In this document: positions 32,885 to 40,310 of the stretch, in pieces | Layout of the letters: every line of letters begins with the position of its first letter | Position numbering within the stretch: position 1 is the stretch's first letter | Source of the DNA: a bacterium | GTDB lineage: Bacteria > Bacillota > Clostridia > Oscillospirales > Oscillospiraceae | Length of the DNA: 43,999 bases | NCBI GenBank assembly: GCA_004562395.1 | Contig: SFQY01000022.1 | Location: 1-43,999 of the forward strand | Direction of reading: 5' to 3' | Notes under the pieces: model-generated | Told to the model about the DNA's origin: nothing | The model's input: the letters and a program-made list of their open reading frames with translations, nothing else | Database searches by the model: none | Program-made: the position numbers and the translations under genes

Positions 32885-34135
32885 CTATCTTTTCTTCTGC
32901 TTGCCCAACCATTCCAGCAGCGTGACCGGTTCCCCGTCAAATACAACACGGCTGCCGTCCAGGTCCAAACAGCAGGCATCATTCAGCATCAGGATCCATA
33001 CACCGTGGTTAAAAAAGGGTCTGGGGCGTCCGTGTTCATCCTGATACAGGCCGGTGGGGTCAACGACCTCATCCCAGAATGAGAAATGGACATTTTCCCC
33101 GCCGGCAGCCTTCAGACGGTGGTACAACGGCAGGGATGTTTCCCGCGGATCCACCAGCTCATCCCCCTTCGCGTGGGTGAACCATATTGGCAGATTTCGG
33201 ATGCTGTTCACCATCTCGTCAGTGGCGTTATCGGAATAAAACGCCTGACAGCCGGGGGCAGCGGCGGCAAAAAAATCAGGATAATCAAAAATCAGGCGCA
33301 TGGTCATGAAACCGCCGTTGGAAATGCCGGATACATAGATCCGATCCGTGTCGATGGTTTGCGCATGTTCCTCGATGAAGCCATCTATGCAGGACTTCAG
33401 GTCCTTTGTATAGATGCTGTAGTTGGAATGTCCCAGCTTTTCCACCCCGTCATCCATCCAGACGGTTGGACACTGGGGCACCAGTATCCACGCGGCGCCG
33501 CCCAGCTTCCGCTGTGCCGAAGCATCGGACAAAAGTGTAACATGGTTGCCGGTATAGGAAATCTTCGTATCCTTTCCGCCTTCGCCTGCGCCGTGAAGCC
33601 AGATAAGCAAGGGAAGCTTCTTCTTTTCCGGGTTTTGGGGAGAATAGAACCCATAACGCATTGTGTTCTCTCCGTCTGCCCACCCAATCAGGTCCGGGCA
33701 TGTGTTTCCTGTGCAGGTATCAAACACCAGGCCGGTAACGCTCTCCCCCTGGGCGTCGAAAAGCTCCTCCAGCTGTGTAACACGGAAATCGTTGAAAATG
33801 TATCTGCTGGAAAGGATATCCCCCTCTGTACATTTTGCGGGAGTAAGCTCCCCAATCTCCAGCGCGCAGTGGCTGCCCCTTGTACTCCGGTTACCGGAGG
33901 CATCACAGGGATACGCTCTTTCCACAGGGAGATTCCCCAGAGAAGGGGATGCTTTTGCTTCGCCCCATCTCTTGCACAGGACGATGCTTCCGTCCTTTTC
34001 CCGGCGGACACAGTGAACATGGAAGGTGCGGGCAGAGACATCGTTCCGGCCGATCTCAAAGCCCAAATCCAGGACAATTTTGCGGATAAACGGACCGTAA
34101 TCCGTAATCCGGGTCACAGTGGAATAATTTGCCAT
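32885..34135 (-). CDS. prolyl-oligopeptidase-like alpha/beta hydrolase (esterase)
   Basis: A 416-residue protein with an N-terminal beta-rich domain (about 1-165) and a C-terminal alpha/beta hydrolase domain. The oxyanion region is LPLLIWLHGAGEGG and the nucleophile elbow is SGISNGGF. A THAKGDELVDP acidic site follows, with a final FFNHGVW likely holding the catalytic His. This layout resembles PHB-depolymerase or feruloyl/acetyl-esterase proteins of polysaccharide loci. No signal peptide is seen, so it is probably cytosolic. It follows the DUF1593 gene by 54 bases with AGGAGG at a good distance. Substrate unknown. Confidence 0.85.
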   Translation of the reverse strand: MANYSTVTRITDYGPFIRKIVLDLGFEIGRNDVSARTFHVHCVRREKDGSIVLCKRWGEAKASPSLGNLPVERAYPCDASGNRSTRGSHCALEIGELTPAKCTEGDILSSRYIFNDFRVTQLEELFDAQGESVTGLVFDTCTGNTCPDLIGWADGENTMRYGFYSPQNPEKKKLPLLIWLHGAGEGGKDTKISYTGNHVTLLSDASAQRKLGGAAWILVPQCPTVWMDDGVEKLGHSNYSIYTKDLKSCIDGFIEEHAQTIDTDRIYVSGISNGGFMTMRLIFDYPDFFAAAAPGCQAFYSDNATDEMVNSIRNLPIWFTHAKGDELVDPRETSLPLYHRLKAAGGENVHFSFWDEVVDPTGLYQDEHGRPRPFFNHGVWILMLNDACCLDLDGSRVVFDGEPVTLLEWLGKQKKR

Positions 34136-34154
34136 ACAGACACTCCTCCTATAA

Positions 34155-34181
34155 CGTCGGCGGCTTCCCGGGAAGCCGCCG
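34155..34181 (-). promoter_or_regulatory. intercistronic stem-loop
   Basis: The near-perfect palindrome CGGCGGCTTCCCGGGAAGCCG lies between the DUF1593 stop and the esterase ribosome binding site. No T-run follows. It may be an mRNA processing or stability element in a shared transcript. Confidence 0.55.
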
Positions 34182-34189
34182 ATTATGCT

Positions 34190-35668
34190 TTATCCAATGG
34201 TGACGATCACCTGCTGATAATGCACCAGCCGATGATGTCCTGCCGCCTCCGCTTTTACGACGATATGAAGCTGATCCCCGGGAGCGGCGTTTTCGGGGAT
34301 GGTGAACACGGCCTCATCTGCCTGCACAGCCAAAGGCATATCCGCTGCCCAGTCCGCGCTGGCATCGGAATAGACGCGGAAAGCTGTCCGCACTGCCGCG
34401 CCGTCGGGGGAGGCGGCTTCCGCGTGAAGGGAAATCGTCTGATTTGCCTTGGCGGTCAGATCCAGTCCTTCCCTAATCCGCAGAGATGGAGCGTGTTCCC
34501 CCTTTTCAAAGGAGTCCGCGGCGGCCCAGGCCACTCTGGCGGCGAAGTCCCGCTGGATATCCGCAACATAGGGCCACATGGATTCCGTAAGGTGCGGCTG
34601 GCCCTCTCTGTCGATATAGACATCCTTTGATACATCCCAGAGGTTCAGGGGCTCACCCTTGGAATTCACCTCGCCGGGAACCCTGTGATACCGTCCGGCA
34701 ATGCCTCCGTAGGAGAAATCCTCCAGCGTGCGGAAGCCCCAGTCAAGCATCAGGAAGAAGGTGGGCGAGTCGCCCTCGGAAATGAAGTCGTAGGGCTCCG
34801 GTTTCGCACGTCCCGCCAAAAACCATTCGTCTGCGATGTTCGGATTGGTTCCGAACTGACCCGGCGCGCCTTCGCCCTCATAATACTTCCCGTCCATCCA
34901 GGTGCAGTAGCCAGAAGCCAACGCGCTCTTGCCGCCCAGGATCTCCCGTTTCATGAAAGCCGCCCGCAGGGTATCCTTGCTCTCGCCCTCCGGCATGAGA
35001 AACCAGGGGTAGGCATAGCTGCCCATCTGCAAGGTCTTAACGAACTGAATTCCGGGCCACTGCTCGGCCAGATACGTGCGGTAGGTCTCGTCCTGCTCGC
35101 CGCAGGCGGTAATGACCACCTTTTCGGTGATCTTCTGATGCATGGAGGGCCATTGGGGGCAGTCCTTGAACTCTGCCTCAATGTCCATCAGCGCGCGGAC
35201 GATGGTATTGCAGCCGCCCCAGACCTGAAGGTACAGCGTCCGCTCATCGTCGTCCAGAATGGCCTTGCGGATCAGCTCGGAGCCCTCTGTGGGGGCCTCG
35301 ATCTCGCCCCTGTAACCGATATTGCCCACCTTGGTTATGGACCGCAGATAGTCCGGTGTGGGGTAACCGTCGGCATGCTTCGAAAGATTAGCATAGTCCT
35401 TTTCGTAGTCGTCGATGACCCGGAACATCCAGTCCGTGCCAGTCCATCGATAGGGCCGGTCAAAATCGCCTTCATTGGGAATATCGTCAAAATCATTTCT
35501 GTAATGACTCCGCGTCTGCTTGGCGCCGGGGAAGCCTTTCCAATGAAATCTCGAAGATGTCTGTACAATCCCCTGAAGCTCTACTTCATTGGCGTACAGC
35601 AGAAAGTGGCGAAGGGAATTCTGATCGTCCACTTCCGCGTCCTGGGTGATAATGGTTCGGATTTTCAT
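34190..35668 (-). CDS. DUF1593 / nucleoside-hydrolase-like protein
   Basis: A 492-residue protein of the DUF1593 (Sde182 nucleoside-hydrolase-like) family. The N-terminus has the nucleoside-hydrolase-like acidic motif TQDAEVDDQNS. The middle has VWGGCNTIVRALMDIE, and the C-terminal ~90 residues form a beta-sandwich domain. Members occur in polysaccharide-use loci, but their biochemical role is unclear. No signal peptide is visible. GGAGG is six bases before the ATG. It follows the kinase remnant by 13 bases and precedes the esterase, so these are probably one leftward operon under the promoter at 36264. Confidence 0.85.
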   Translation of the reverse strand: MKIRTIITQDAEVDDQNSLRHFLLYANEVELQGIVQTSSRFHWKGFPGAKQTRSHYRNDFDDIPNEGDFDRPYRWTGTDWMFRVIDDYEKDYANLSKHADGYPTPDYLRSITKVGNIGYRGEIEAPTEGSELIRKAILDDDERTLYLQVWGGCNTIVRALMDIEAEFKDCPQWPSMHQKITEKVVITACGEQDETYRTYLAEQWPGIQFVKTLQMGSYAYPWFLMPEGESKDTLRAAFMKREILGGKSALASGYCTWMDGKYYEGEGAPGQFGTNPNIADEWFLAGRAKPEPYDFISEGDSPTFFLMLDWGFRTLEDFSYGGIAGRYHRVPGEVNSKGEPLNLWDVSKDVYIDREGQPHLTESMWPYVADIQRDFAARVAWAAADSFEKGEHAPSLRIREGLDLTAKANQTISLHAEAASPDGAAVRTAFRVYSDASADWAADMPLAVQADEAVFTIPENAAPGDQLHIVVKAEAAGHHRLVHYQQVIVTIG

Positions 35669-35681
35669 GTTGCACCTCCAG

Positions 35682-35957
35682 TTAGTTGTGCGCGGTTGTC
35701 AGCCGGACGGCATCCTGCCAGCCGCTGTATTTCTTCTTTCGCACTTCCCCGGCCATACACGGCGCATAGGTTCTATGCTGCATGGCGGTAAAGACAGTAT
35801 CATTATACACGCCGCAGGACAATCCCGCAAGCCAGGCAGCGCCGATTCCGGACAATTCCTCGTGGGACGGGATCAGCACCTGTGCCTCCAGAAGGTCACT
35901 TTGCAGCTGCATGAGGTAGCCGTTTGCCGTGGGGCCGCCGTCCACCCGGAGCTGTGC
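35682..35957 (-). pseudogene. FGGY carbohydrate kinase, 3' fragment
   Basis: The C-terminal ~90 residues of a glycerol/xylulose-type FGGY kinase, beginning LAQLRVDGGPTANGYLMQLQ. EELSGIGAAWLAGL and a normal C-terminus with stop follow. The first ~400 residues are missing. The 5' side joins a transketolase fragment at about 35956-35961 in a different frame, so no kinase can be made. Confidence 0.88.
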
Positions 35958-36231
35958 CAGAGTTGCCTTCCATCAGAGAGCTTCCGTAGCCCTTAGTGGT
36001 GCCGGCGATAATCATGGTGGGTTTTCCTTTGATTTCTTTTGCCTTTGTAAAAGCCTCGTCAATGGCTGCAATGCAGTCGCCGTCAATCGTAAGCACATGC
36101 CAGCCAAAGGTGCTCCACCGGGCAGCCAGATCCTCCTGCTTCATCACATCCTCGGTAGAACCGGAAATCTGCAGACCGTTCCGGTCGATCACCGCGCACA
36201 GGTTGTCCGGCTGATAGTTGGACGCGGTCAT
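35958..36231 (-). pseudogene. transketolase N-subunit, internal fragment
   Basis: About 90 residues from the thiamine-diphosphate domain of a split transketolase: AAM-like start MTASNYQPDNLCAVIDRNGL, then GWHVLTIDGDCIAAIDEAF and KPTMIIAGTTKGYG. The upstream ~150 residues and the end are missing. It has an in-frame ATG with AGGAGG five bases upstream, and a promoter directly ahead. At about 35957 it runs into the kinase fragment, where it goes out of frame and continues with 21 unrelated residues. Confidence 0.85.
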
Positions 36232-36263
36232 AGCGCCCTCCTGTTTTTTGTTGTTCTGGCTTT

Positions 36264-36291
36264 ATTATAAAGGTCGATTCACTAAATTGAA
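36264..36291 (-). promoter_or_regulatory. leftward promoter of the DUF1593-esterase group
   Basis: Minus-strand -35 TTCAAT (36286-36291) and perfect -10 TATAAT (36264-36269), spacer 16. The -35 lies inside the inverted repeat described next, so a bound repressor would block it. Confidence 0.7.
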
Positions 36292-36332
36292 ATAAATAAT
36301 TTAGTGATTGATTGATATTTCTTGACTAAATT
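36279..36332. promoter_or_regulatory. operator candidate with three ACTAAATT half-sites
   Basis: TCACTAAATT (36279-36288) and AATTTAGTGA (36298-36307) form a perfect 10-base inverted repeat with a 9-base spacer. A third half-site, ACTAAATT, is at 36325-36332. Together they cover the -35 boxes of both divergent promoters. The likely ligand is the LacI-family regulator encoded next door. Confidence 0.7.
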
Positions 36333-36350
36333 TACGAAACCGCTTATACT
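36322..36350 (+). promoter_or_regulatory. promoter of the LacI-family gene
   Basis: -35 TTGACT (36322-36327) and -10 TATACT (36345-36350), spacer 17. The -35 overlaps the third ACTAAATT half-site, which fits autoregulation. Confidence 0.85.
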
Positions 36351-36378
36351 GAGATCAGATGAAACAAGGGGTGGTCTT

Positions 36379-37389
36379 ATGGCAATTACCGCAAAGGAAC
36401 TGGCAAAGAAACTTGGTCTGTCCGAATCCGCGATTTCTTTGGCATTGAATCACAAGCCCGGCGTCAGTACGGCTACGCGCAAACGGGTTTTGGCTGCCGC
36501 AGAGGAATTTGGCTATGATTTTACGAGGATTACAGCTGTGGAAGACCCGGAATACCACGGAACCATTTATTTTGTCATCTACAAAAAGCATGGCGCGGTG
36601 GTGGCGGATACGCCCTTCTTCTCACAGGTATCGGAAGGCGTGGATATGGAATGTCACCGGATCCCTTATTATCTGAGTATCCAGTATCTGCACGATGGAG
36701 ATGACGTCAAGGCACAGCTGGCAAACTGGAAGCGAAGCGGCTGCAGGGGGATCATTCTCCTGGGAACGGAAATGCAGCCACAGGATTTAAGTCATTTTAT
36801 GAACATTGACATCCCTCTTGTTCTGCTGGATAATTATTTTGAAGAGATCGATGTGGACAGCGTCCTGATCAACAACATCAAGGGCGCCTATACAGCCACG
36901 AATTACCTGATCCGAAAGCGAAACGCCCAGCCCGGCTATCTCCACTCCTCATACTCCATCAACAACTTTGAAGAACGGGCAGACGGGTTTTATAAAGCGA
37001 TCCGCAGAAACGGCATGTCCACCTCCCGTTCTATCGTTCACCGGCTGACGCCTTCCGTGGAGGGGGCCTACGCGGATATGAAGGAGCTTCTTGCCCGGGG
37101 GGAACCCCTGGCGAATTGCTATTTCGCCGACAACGATCTGATCGCCGTGGGAGCGCTCAGAGCATTCCGGGAAGCTGGTTATCGGATCCCCCAGGATATC
37201 GCCATTGTTGGCTTCGACAATATGCCCGTCTGCACGTATATCGAGCCGGCTTTGACAACCATCCATGTTCCCAAGGAATATATGGGTCAAATGGCCGTCC
37301 GCAGACTCCATGAACTCATCTCGCATTCGGACAGCCAGCCTATCAAAATCGAAATTTCCACAACTCTGCAAAAGCGAAAAAGCTGCTGA
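36379..37389 (+). CDS. LacI-family transcriptional regulator
   Basis: A 336-residue DNA-binding regulator. The N-terminal helix-turn-helix (residues 2-50) reads ITAKELAKKLGLSESAISLA and then LNHKPGVSTATRKRV. The rest is a periplasmic-binding-protein-like effector domain with the C-terminal block VGFDNMPVCTYIEPALTTIH. The hinge lacks the usual YxPN motif and is longer. The ATG at 36379 is preceded by AAGGGGTGG. It is divergent from the truncated leftward operon and 17 bases upstream of a hydrolase remnant, so it probably regulated a sugar locus now partly deleted. Confidence 0.93.
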   Translation: MAITAKELAKKLGLSESAISLALNHKPGVSTATRKRVLAAAEEFGYDFTRITAVEDPEYHGTIYFVIYKKHGAVVADTPFFSQVSEGVDMECHRIPYYLSIQYLHDGDDVKAQLANWKRSGCRGIILLGTEMQPQDLSHFMNIDIPLVLLDNYFEEIDVDSVLINNIKGAYTATNYLIRKRNAQPGYLHSSYSINNFEERADGFYKAIRRNGMSTSRSIVHRLTPSVEGAYADMKELLARGEPLANCYFADNDLIAVGALRAFREAGYRIPQDIAIVGFDNMPVCTYIEPALTTIHVPKEYMGQMAVRRLHELISHSDSQPIKIEISTTLQKRKSC

Positions 37390-37406
37390 AAGAAAGGAGA
37401 ACTGCC

Positions 37407-37722
37407 ATGCTTGCCTGTGACGAATGGATGAAGGATACCGAATGGATGGCAGAAATGTTAAAGGACGAAAACAAAGCAAGGGATTTTCACCATCCCAATG
37501 AGTATGAATTGGTTCCTTATCTGGTGGACGACGGCAAAAAGCATCCCTTTGCCATTATCTGTCCCGGCGGGGCTTATGGCATGGTGTGCAGCTATGTGGA
37601 AGGAGAGCCCTTTGCCGAGAAGCTGAACAGCATGGGAATCCACGCCTTTGTCCTTTACTACCATGTGCGGGAAAAAGCCCTGTATCCGGCGCCTCAGGAG
37701 GATCTGGCCCGGGCTGTCCGGC
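37407..37722 (+). pseudogene. alpha/beta hydrolase (esterase), 5' fragment
   Basis: Opens with ATG and an AGGAG seven to eight bases upstream. It encodes about 105 residues of an acetyl-esterase-like hydrolase, with the oxyanion region IICPGGAYGMVCSY and YPAPQEDLARAVR. Homology ends there, before the nucleophile Ser. The frame then runs 19 more residues into a different hydrolase and stops at 37781. Confidence 0.8.
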
Positions 37723-38125
37723 AGGAACAAGATCCAGTCCATCAACAACTGGCTCATTGCCAACGGCTGCACCAGCGTTAACGAAGCCGCTGTCCGGAAG
37801 GCCGCTGCCTCCACCGCGAACATTGTGGAAGAGAAGATTGGATTCCCCTTTGAGAAGACCAGCGTTATCACCCGGGAGAACCGCAGCCATTTTGTCGGCG
37901 ACAGTGTTTCCAAAGACGGGGAAACCTACTTCCGAACCATCGCCCTGGCCAAGTCCCCCCACTGGCCCTCTCAGGCACTTGCCGAGCTGACCTGGGAGTT
38001 CATCAGCCAGTTCGCGGTAGACCCCGAGACCGGGATTTCCTATAAGATCAAGGGCTGCCCTCCAAAGGGATCCGGTTTTGTCATGCCTGTCTTTCAGGAA
38101 GCAATCGTTTCCCAGGAGATCTTCG
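37723..38125 (+). pseudogene. second hydrolase, 3' fragment
   Basis: In a frame shifted from the preceding fragment, residues from NKIQSINNWLIANG to DPETGISYKIKG look like the C-terminal part of a PHB-depolymerase-type esterase. SPHWPSQALAELTWEFIS would be the catalytic-His and final-helix region. No start codon or binding site precedes it. After KIKG come about 25 residues that I do not recognise, up to the spoVAC remnant. Confidence 0.6.
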
Positions 38126-38233
38126 ATGCGGCCAGAGGGATTCATTTTGGGCGCCGGCGCGAAAATCTTCGCTATCCCAGGCCCGGTATTCGTCTGCGGC
38201 CTGGCGGCCAGTGTGGTGTATGGGATCATATGA
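38126..38233 (+). pseudogene. spoVAC 3' remnant
   Basis: Thirty-five codons ending in a stop encode EGFILGAGAKIFAIPGPVFV and CGLAASVVYGII. This matches the last part of the intact spoVAC at 29734 in protein and largely in DNA. The upstream three quarters are missing. It differs at many third positions, so it is a diverged paralogue and not a recent copy. A strong terminator follows. Confidence 0.8.
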
Positions 38234-38235
38234 GC

Positions 38236-38278
38236 AGGACCCCCGATGGTACTTCACACCATCGGGGGTCCGCTTTTT
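38236..38278 (+). terminator. terminator after the spoVAC remnant
   Basis: Perfect 13-bp stem GGACCCCCGATGG/CCATCGGGGGTCC (38237-38271) with a nine-base loop, followed by TTTTT. Confidence 0.93.
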
Positions 38279-38362
38279 GCGTTTGAAGTTCATTTACGGG
38301 ACGAACCGCCCGGCAGCGGTTGGAATTCCGGAGCAGCCGGCTGAAAGGCACTCACCGCAGCC

Positions 38363-39076
38363 TCAAGCCTCTTCCGCCTCCTTCAGCTGTCTGGCAAGGC
38401 TCTGGGTGACCTGGGCGCAGCGGTGGGCGGCGATCCGCTCAAAGGTGGGATAGTCCATTTCCGCGCTGTCATCCGCCTTGTCGGAGATGGCACGGAGAAT
38501 CACAAAGGGGATGCCGTTGCGGTAGGCCGTCTGGGCAATGGCCGCGCCCTCCATTTCCGTGCAGAGGCCCTGGGTATGGGCAATAATCCGCTCCTTCAGG
38601 GCTTTATCCGCCACAAACTGGTCGCCGCTGGCGATGCGGCCCACTCTGGTATGGCCGGGATTGACCCTCTCCGCCGCGGCAAAGGCATAGGCAAGCAGTG
38701 TCTCGTCCGCGGGAAAGGCGATCACATCCATCCCGGGGACCTTTCCGTAGGGATAGCCAAAGTTGACGCAGTCAAAATCATGATACATCACATCCTGGCT
38801 CACCACCAGATCGCCGATATCCAGATCGGCACACAGGGAACCGGCGATGCCGGTATTCACCAGATGGGTCACGCCGAAGCAGTCGCAGAGGATCTGTACA
38901 CACAGCGCCGCGTTGACCTTGCCCACGCCGCACTGGACCACCACCACGCTCAGCCCTGCCAGAATGCCCTCATAGAAGGTGCTGCCTGCTTTTTTCCGTT
39001 CCGTTTTGTTTTCCATTTGCCCCAGCAGGGTTTCCACTTCCACCTGCATGGCGCCGATAATGCCGAGTTTTGTCAT
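38363..39076 (-). CDS. mtnN: 5'-methylthioadenosine/S-adenosylhomocysteine nucleosidase
   Basis: Cytosolic nucleosidase (Pfs) that splits adenine from S-adenosylhomocysteine and methylthioadenosine. The 237-residue product starts LGIIGAMQVEVE with the conserved catalytic Glu region. It has VVVQCGVGKVNAAL, NTGIAGSL, the substrate-binding CTEMEGAAIAQ and the catalytic Asp in ISDKADDSAEMD. It is the last gene of a three-gene operon, 10 bases after luxS. It makes the S-ribosylhomocysteine used by LuxS. Confidence 0.97.
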   Translation of the reverse strand: MTKLGIIGAMQVEVETLLGQMENKTERKKAGSTFYEGILAGLSVVVVQCGVGKVNAALCVQILCDCFGVTHLVNTGIAGSLCADLDIGDLVVSQDVMYHDFDCVNFGYPYGKVPGMDVIAFPADETLLAYAFAAAERVNPGHTRVGRIASGDQFVADKALKERIIAHTQGLCTEMEGAAIAQTAYRNGIPFVILRAISDKADDSAEMDYPTFERIAAHRCAQVTQSLARQLKEAEEA

Positions 39077-39086
39077 AGGTTTCTCC

Positions 39087-39563
39087 TTACTCCGGATAGT
39101 TCAGCCGGGTATCGTCAATGGTTTCCAGCAGAGCCGCGTATTTTCCGCCCCAGTAGTTTGCCATTGGCAGGTTCATGTCCAGGTAATTTCCGCAGTCCTT
39201 CGCGCTGGCCCCGGGAACCTCCCCCCGGAAGTCCCGGATGAACCGGAAGCAGTCCAGCACCAGGGGAACGATCTCTCCGGATGTATAATCCCCCGCCAGC
39301 AGCAGATAAAACCCAGTCCGGCAGCCCATGGGTCCGAAATACAGCACCCTGTCCTTCCAGTTCGGGTCGTTGCGCAGATAGGTCGCCGCCAGATGCTCAA
39401 TGGTGTGGACCTCGGCAGTGTTCATCACCGGCTCCTCGTTGGGCTTGGTCAGGCGCAGGTCAAAGGTGGTGACGGTCTCGGTCCCCACCTTGTCCTTCCG
39501 GGAGACGTAAAGCCCCGGCTGGAGTTTGATGTGGTCAATGGTAAAGCTTGTGATTTTTTCCAT
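39087..39563 (-). CDS. luxS: S-ribosylhomocysteine lyase LuxS
   Basis: LuxS converts S-ribosylhomocysteine to homocysteine and DPD, the precursor of autoinducer-2. The 158-residue protein has the metal-binding HTIEH (His53, His57) and a third ligand, Cys124 (DCGNYLDM). The catalytic Cys81 is in GPMGCRTGFYL. GAGGTG lies four bases before the ATG. It sits between a LURP-one-like gene (15 bases upstream) and mtnN. Confidence 0.98.
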   Translation of the reverse strand: MEKITSFTIDHIKLQPGLYVSRKDKVGTETVTTFDLRLTKPNEEPVMNTAEVHTIEHLAATYLRNDPNWKDRVLYFGPMGCRTGFYLLLAGDYTSGEIVPLVLDCFRFIRDFRGEVPGASAKDCGNYLDMNLPMANYWGGKYAALLETIDDTRLNYPE

Positions 39564-39578
39564 AATTCACCTCAAGGA

Positions 39579-40058
39579 TCAATGATTGTTGTCGCTGCAA
39601 TTGGCGGCATCGATTGCCAGAACCAGCAGCAGCCCGGGCATTTCGTTGGCTGGATTGCTGTAGCGCAGGACATAGGTGTCGCTCCAGCGCAGCAGCTCCT
39701 TGGAGATGGACATGATCACCAGATCGCCCTGCATCACCCGGTAATCCCAGCCCAGAAAGTCTCCTTCCACATCCCAGCCCCGGAAATCCACCTGATAACG
39801 GGGTCTGAAAAAGGAAAATTCCTTTCGGATCACCCCCTGCACCCTGCCGTCGATGACGATCTCAAACCGGGGCAGCAGGGAAAACAGCTTTTCGTGGATG
39901 GAGCCCAGCTCCCTGCCTGTGGCCTTGTCATAGACATGGATCTGGTGTCCCAGGGCCAGAAACTCCGCCCGGACCTCATACCTGGCCAGGCCATCCCCGT
40001 CATATACATCATAGCTGTCTGTCCAGGAAAAGATCCGCTGCCGGATACATAGCTCCAT
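39579..40058 (-). CDS. LURP-one-related (tubby-like fold) protein
   Basis: A 159-residue protein of the LURP-one/YxjI type, a tubby-like beta-barrel. The repeated strands show the pattern DSYDVYDGDGLARYEVRAEF, GSIHEKLFSLLPRFEIVID and GVIRKEFSFFRPRYQVDF. No signal peptide or membrane helix. The role of bacterial members is not established; phospholipid binding is suggested from the fold. The ATG at 40056-40058 has AGGAGG eight bases upstream. It is the first gene of the operon with luxS and mtnN. Confidence 0.82.
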   Translation of the reverse strand: MELCIRQRIFSWTDSYDVYDGDGLARYEVRAEFLALGHQIHVYDKATGRELGSIHEKLFSLLPRFEIVIDGRVQGVIRKEFSFFRPRYQVDFRGWDVEGDFLGWDYRVMQGDLVIMSISKELLRWSDTYVLRYSNPANEMPGLLLVLAIDAANCSDNNH

Positions 40059-40080
40059 GCTCACCGCCTCCTTTGGTGCC

Positions 40081-40109
40081 ATCATACCATACCGGAGCTT
40101 TTTTGGCAA
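40081..40109 (-). promoter_or_regulatory. promoter of the LURP-luxS-mtnN operon
   Basis: Minus-strand -35 TTGCCA (40104-40109) and -10 TATGAT (40081-40086), spacer 17. Confidence 0.75.
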
Positions 40110-40171
40110 GAAGATTGCTTTCCCTGCCCTTTCCAGGTTGGTAAAAACAGGCACCGGCGGCAGTTTTTTGT

Positions 40172-40212
40172 CCGCAACCGGCGGTTGAGCGGCATTCAAC
40201 CGCCGGTTGCGG
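40172..40212. repeat. 17-bp perfect inverted repeat in a divergent gap
   Basis: Arms 40172-40188 and 40196-40212 are perfect complements (core CAACCGGCGG) with a 7-base loop. No T-run follows on either strand, and both flanking genes point away. It lies upstream of the luxS operon promoter and of the HTH gene, so it may be a regulatory site or a dispersed repeat. Confidence 0.7.
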
Positions 40213-40310
40213 GAAATATTTTGCCGCCTTAACAAATAATTGATAGCTTTTCCCGACATTTTATGGCATGATAAACCCATCTGATATTCCAGTCAACGGA
40301 GGATACATCT

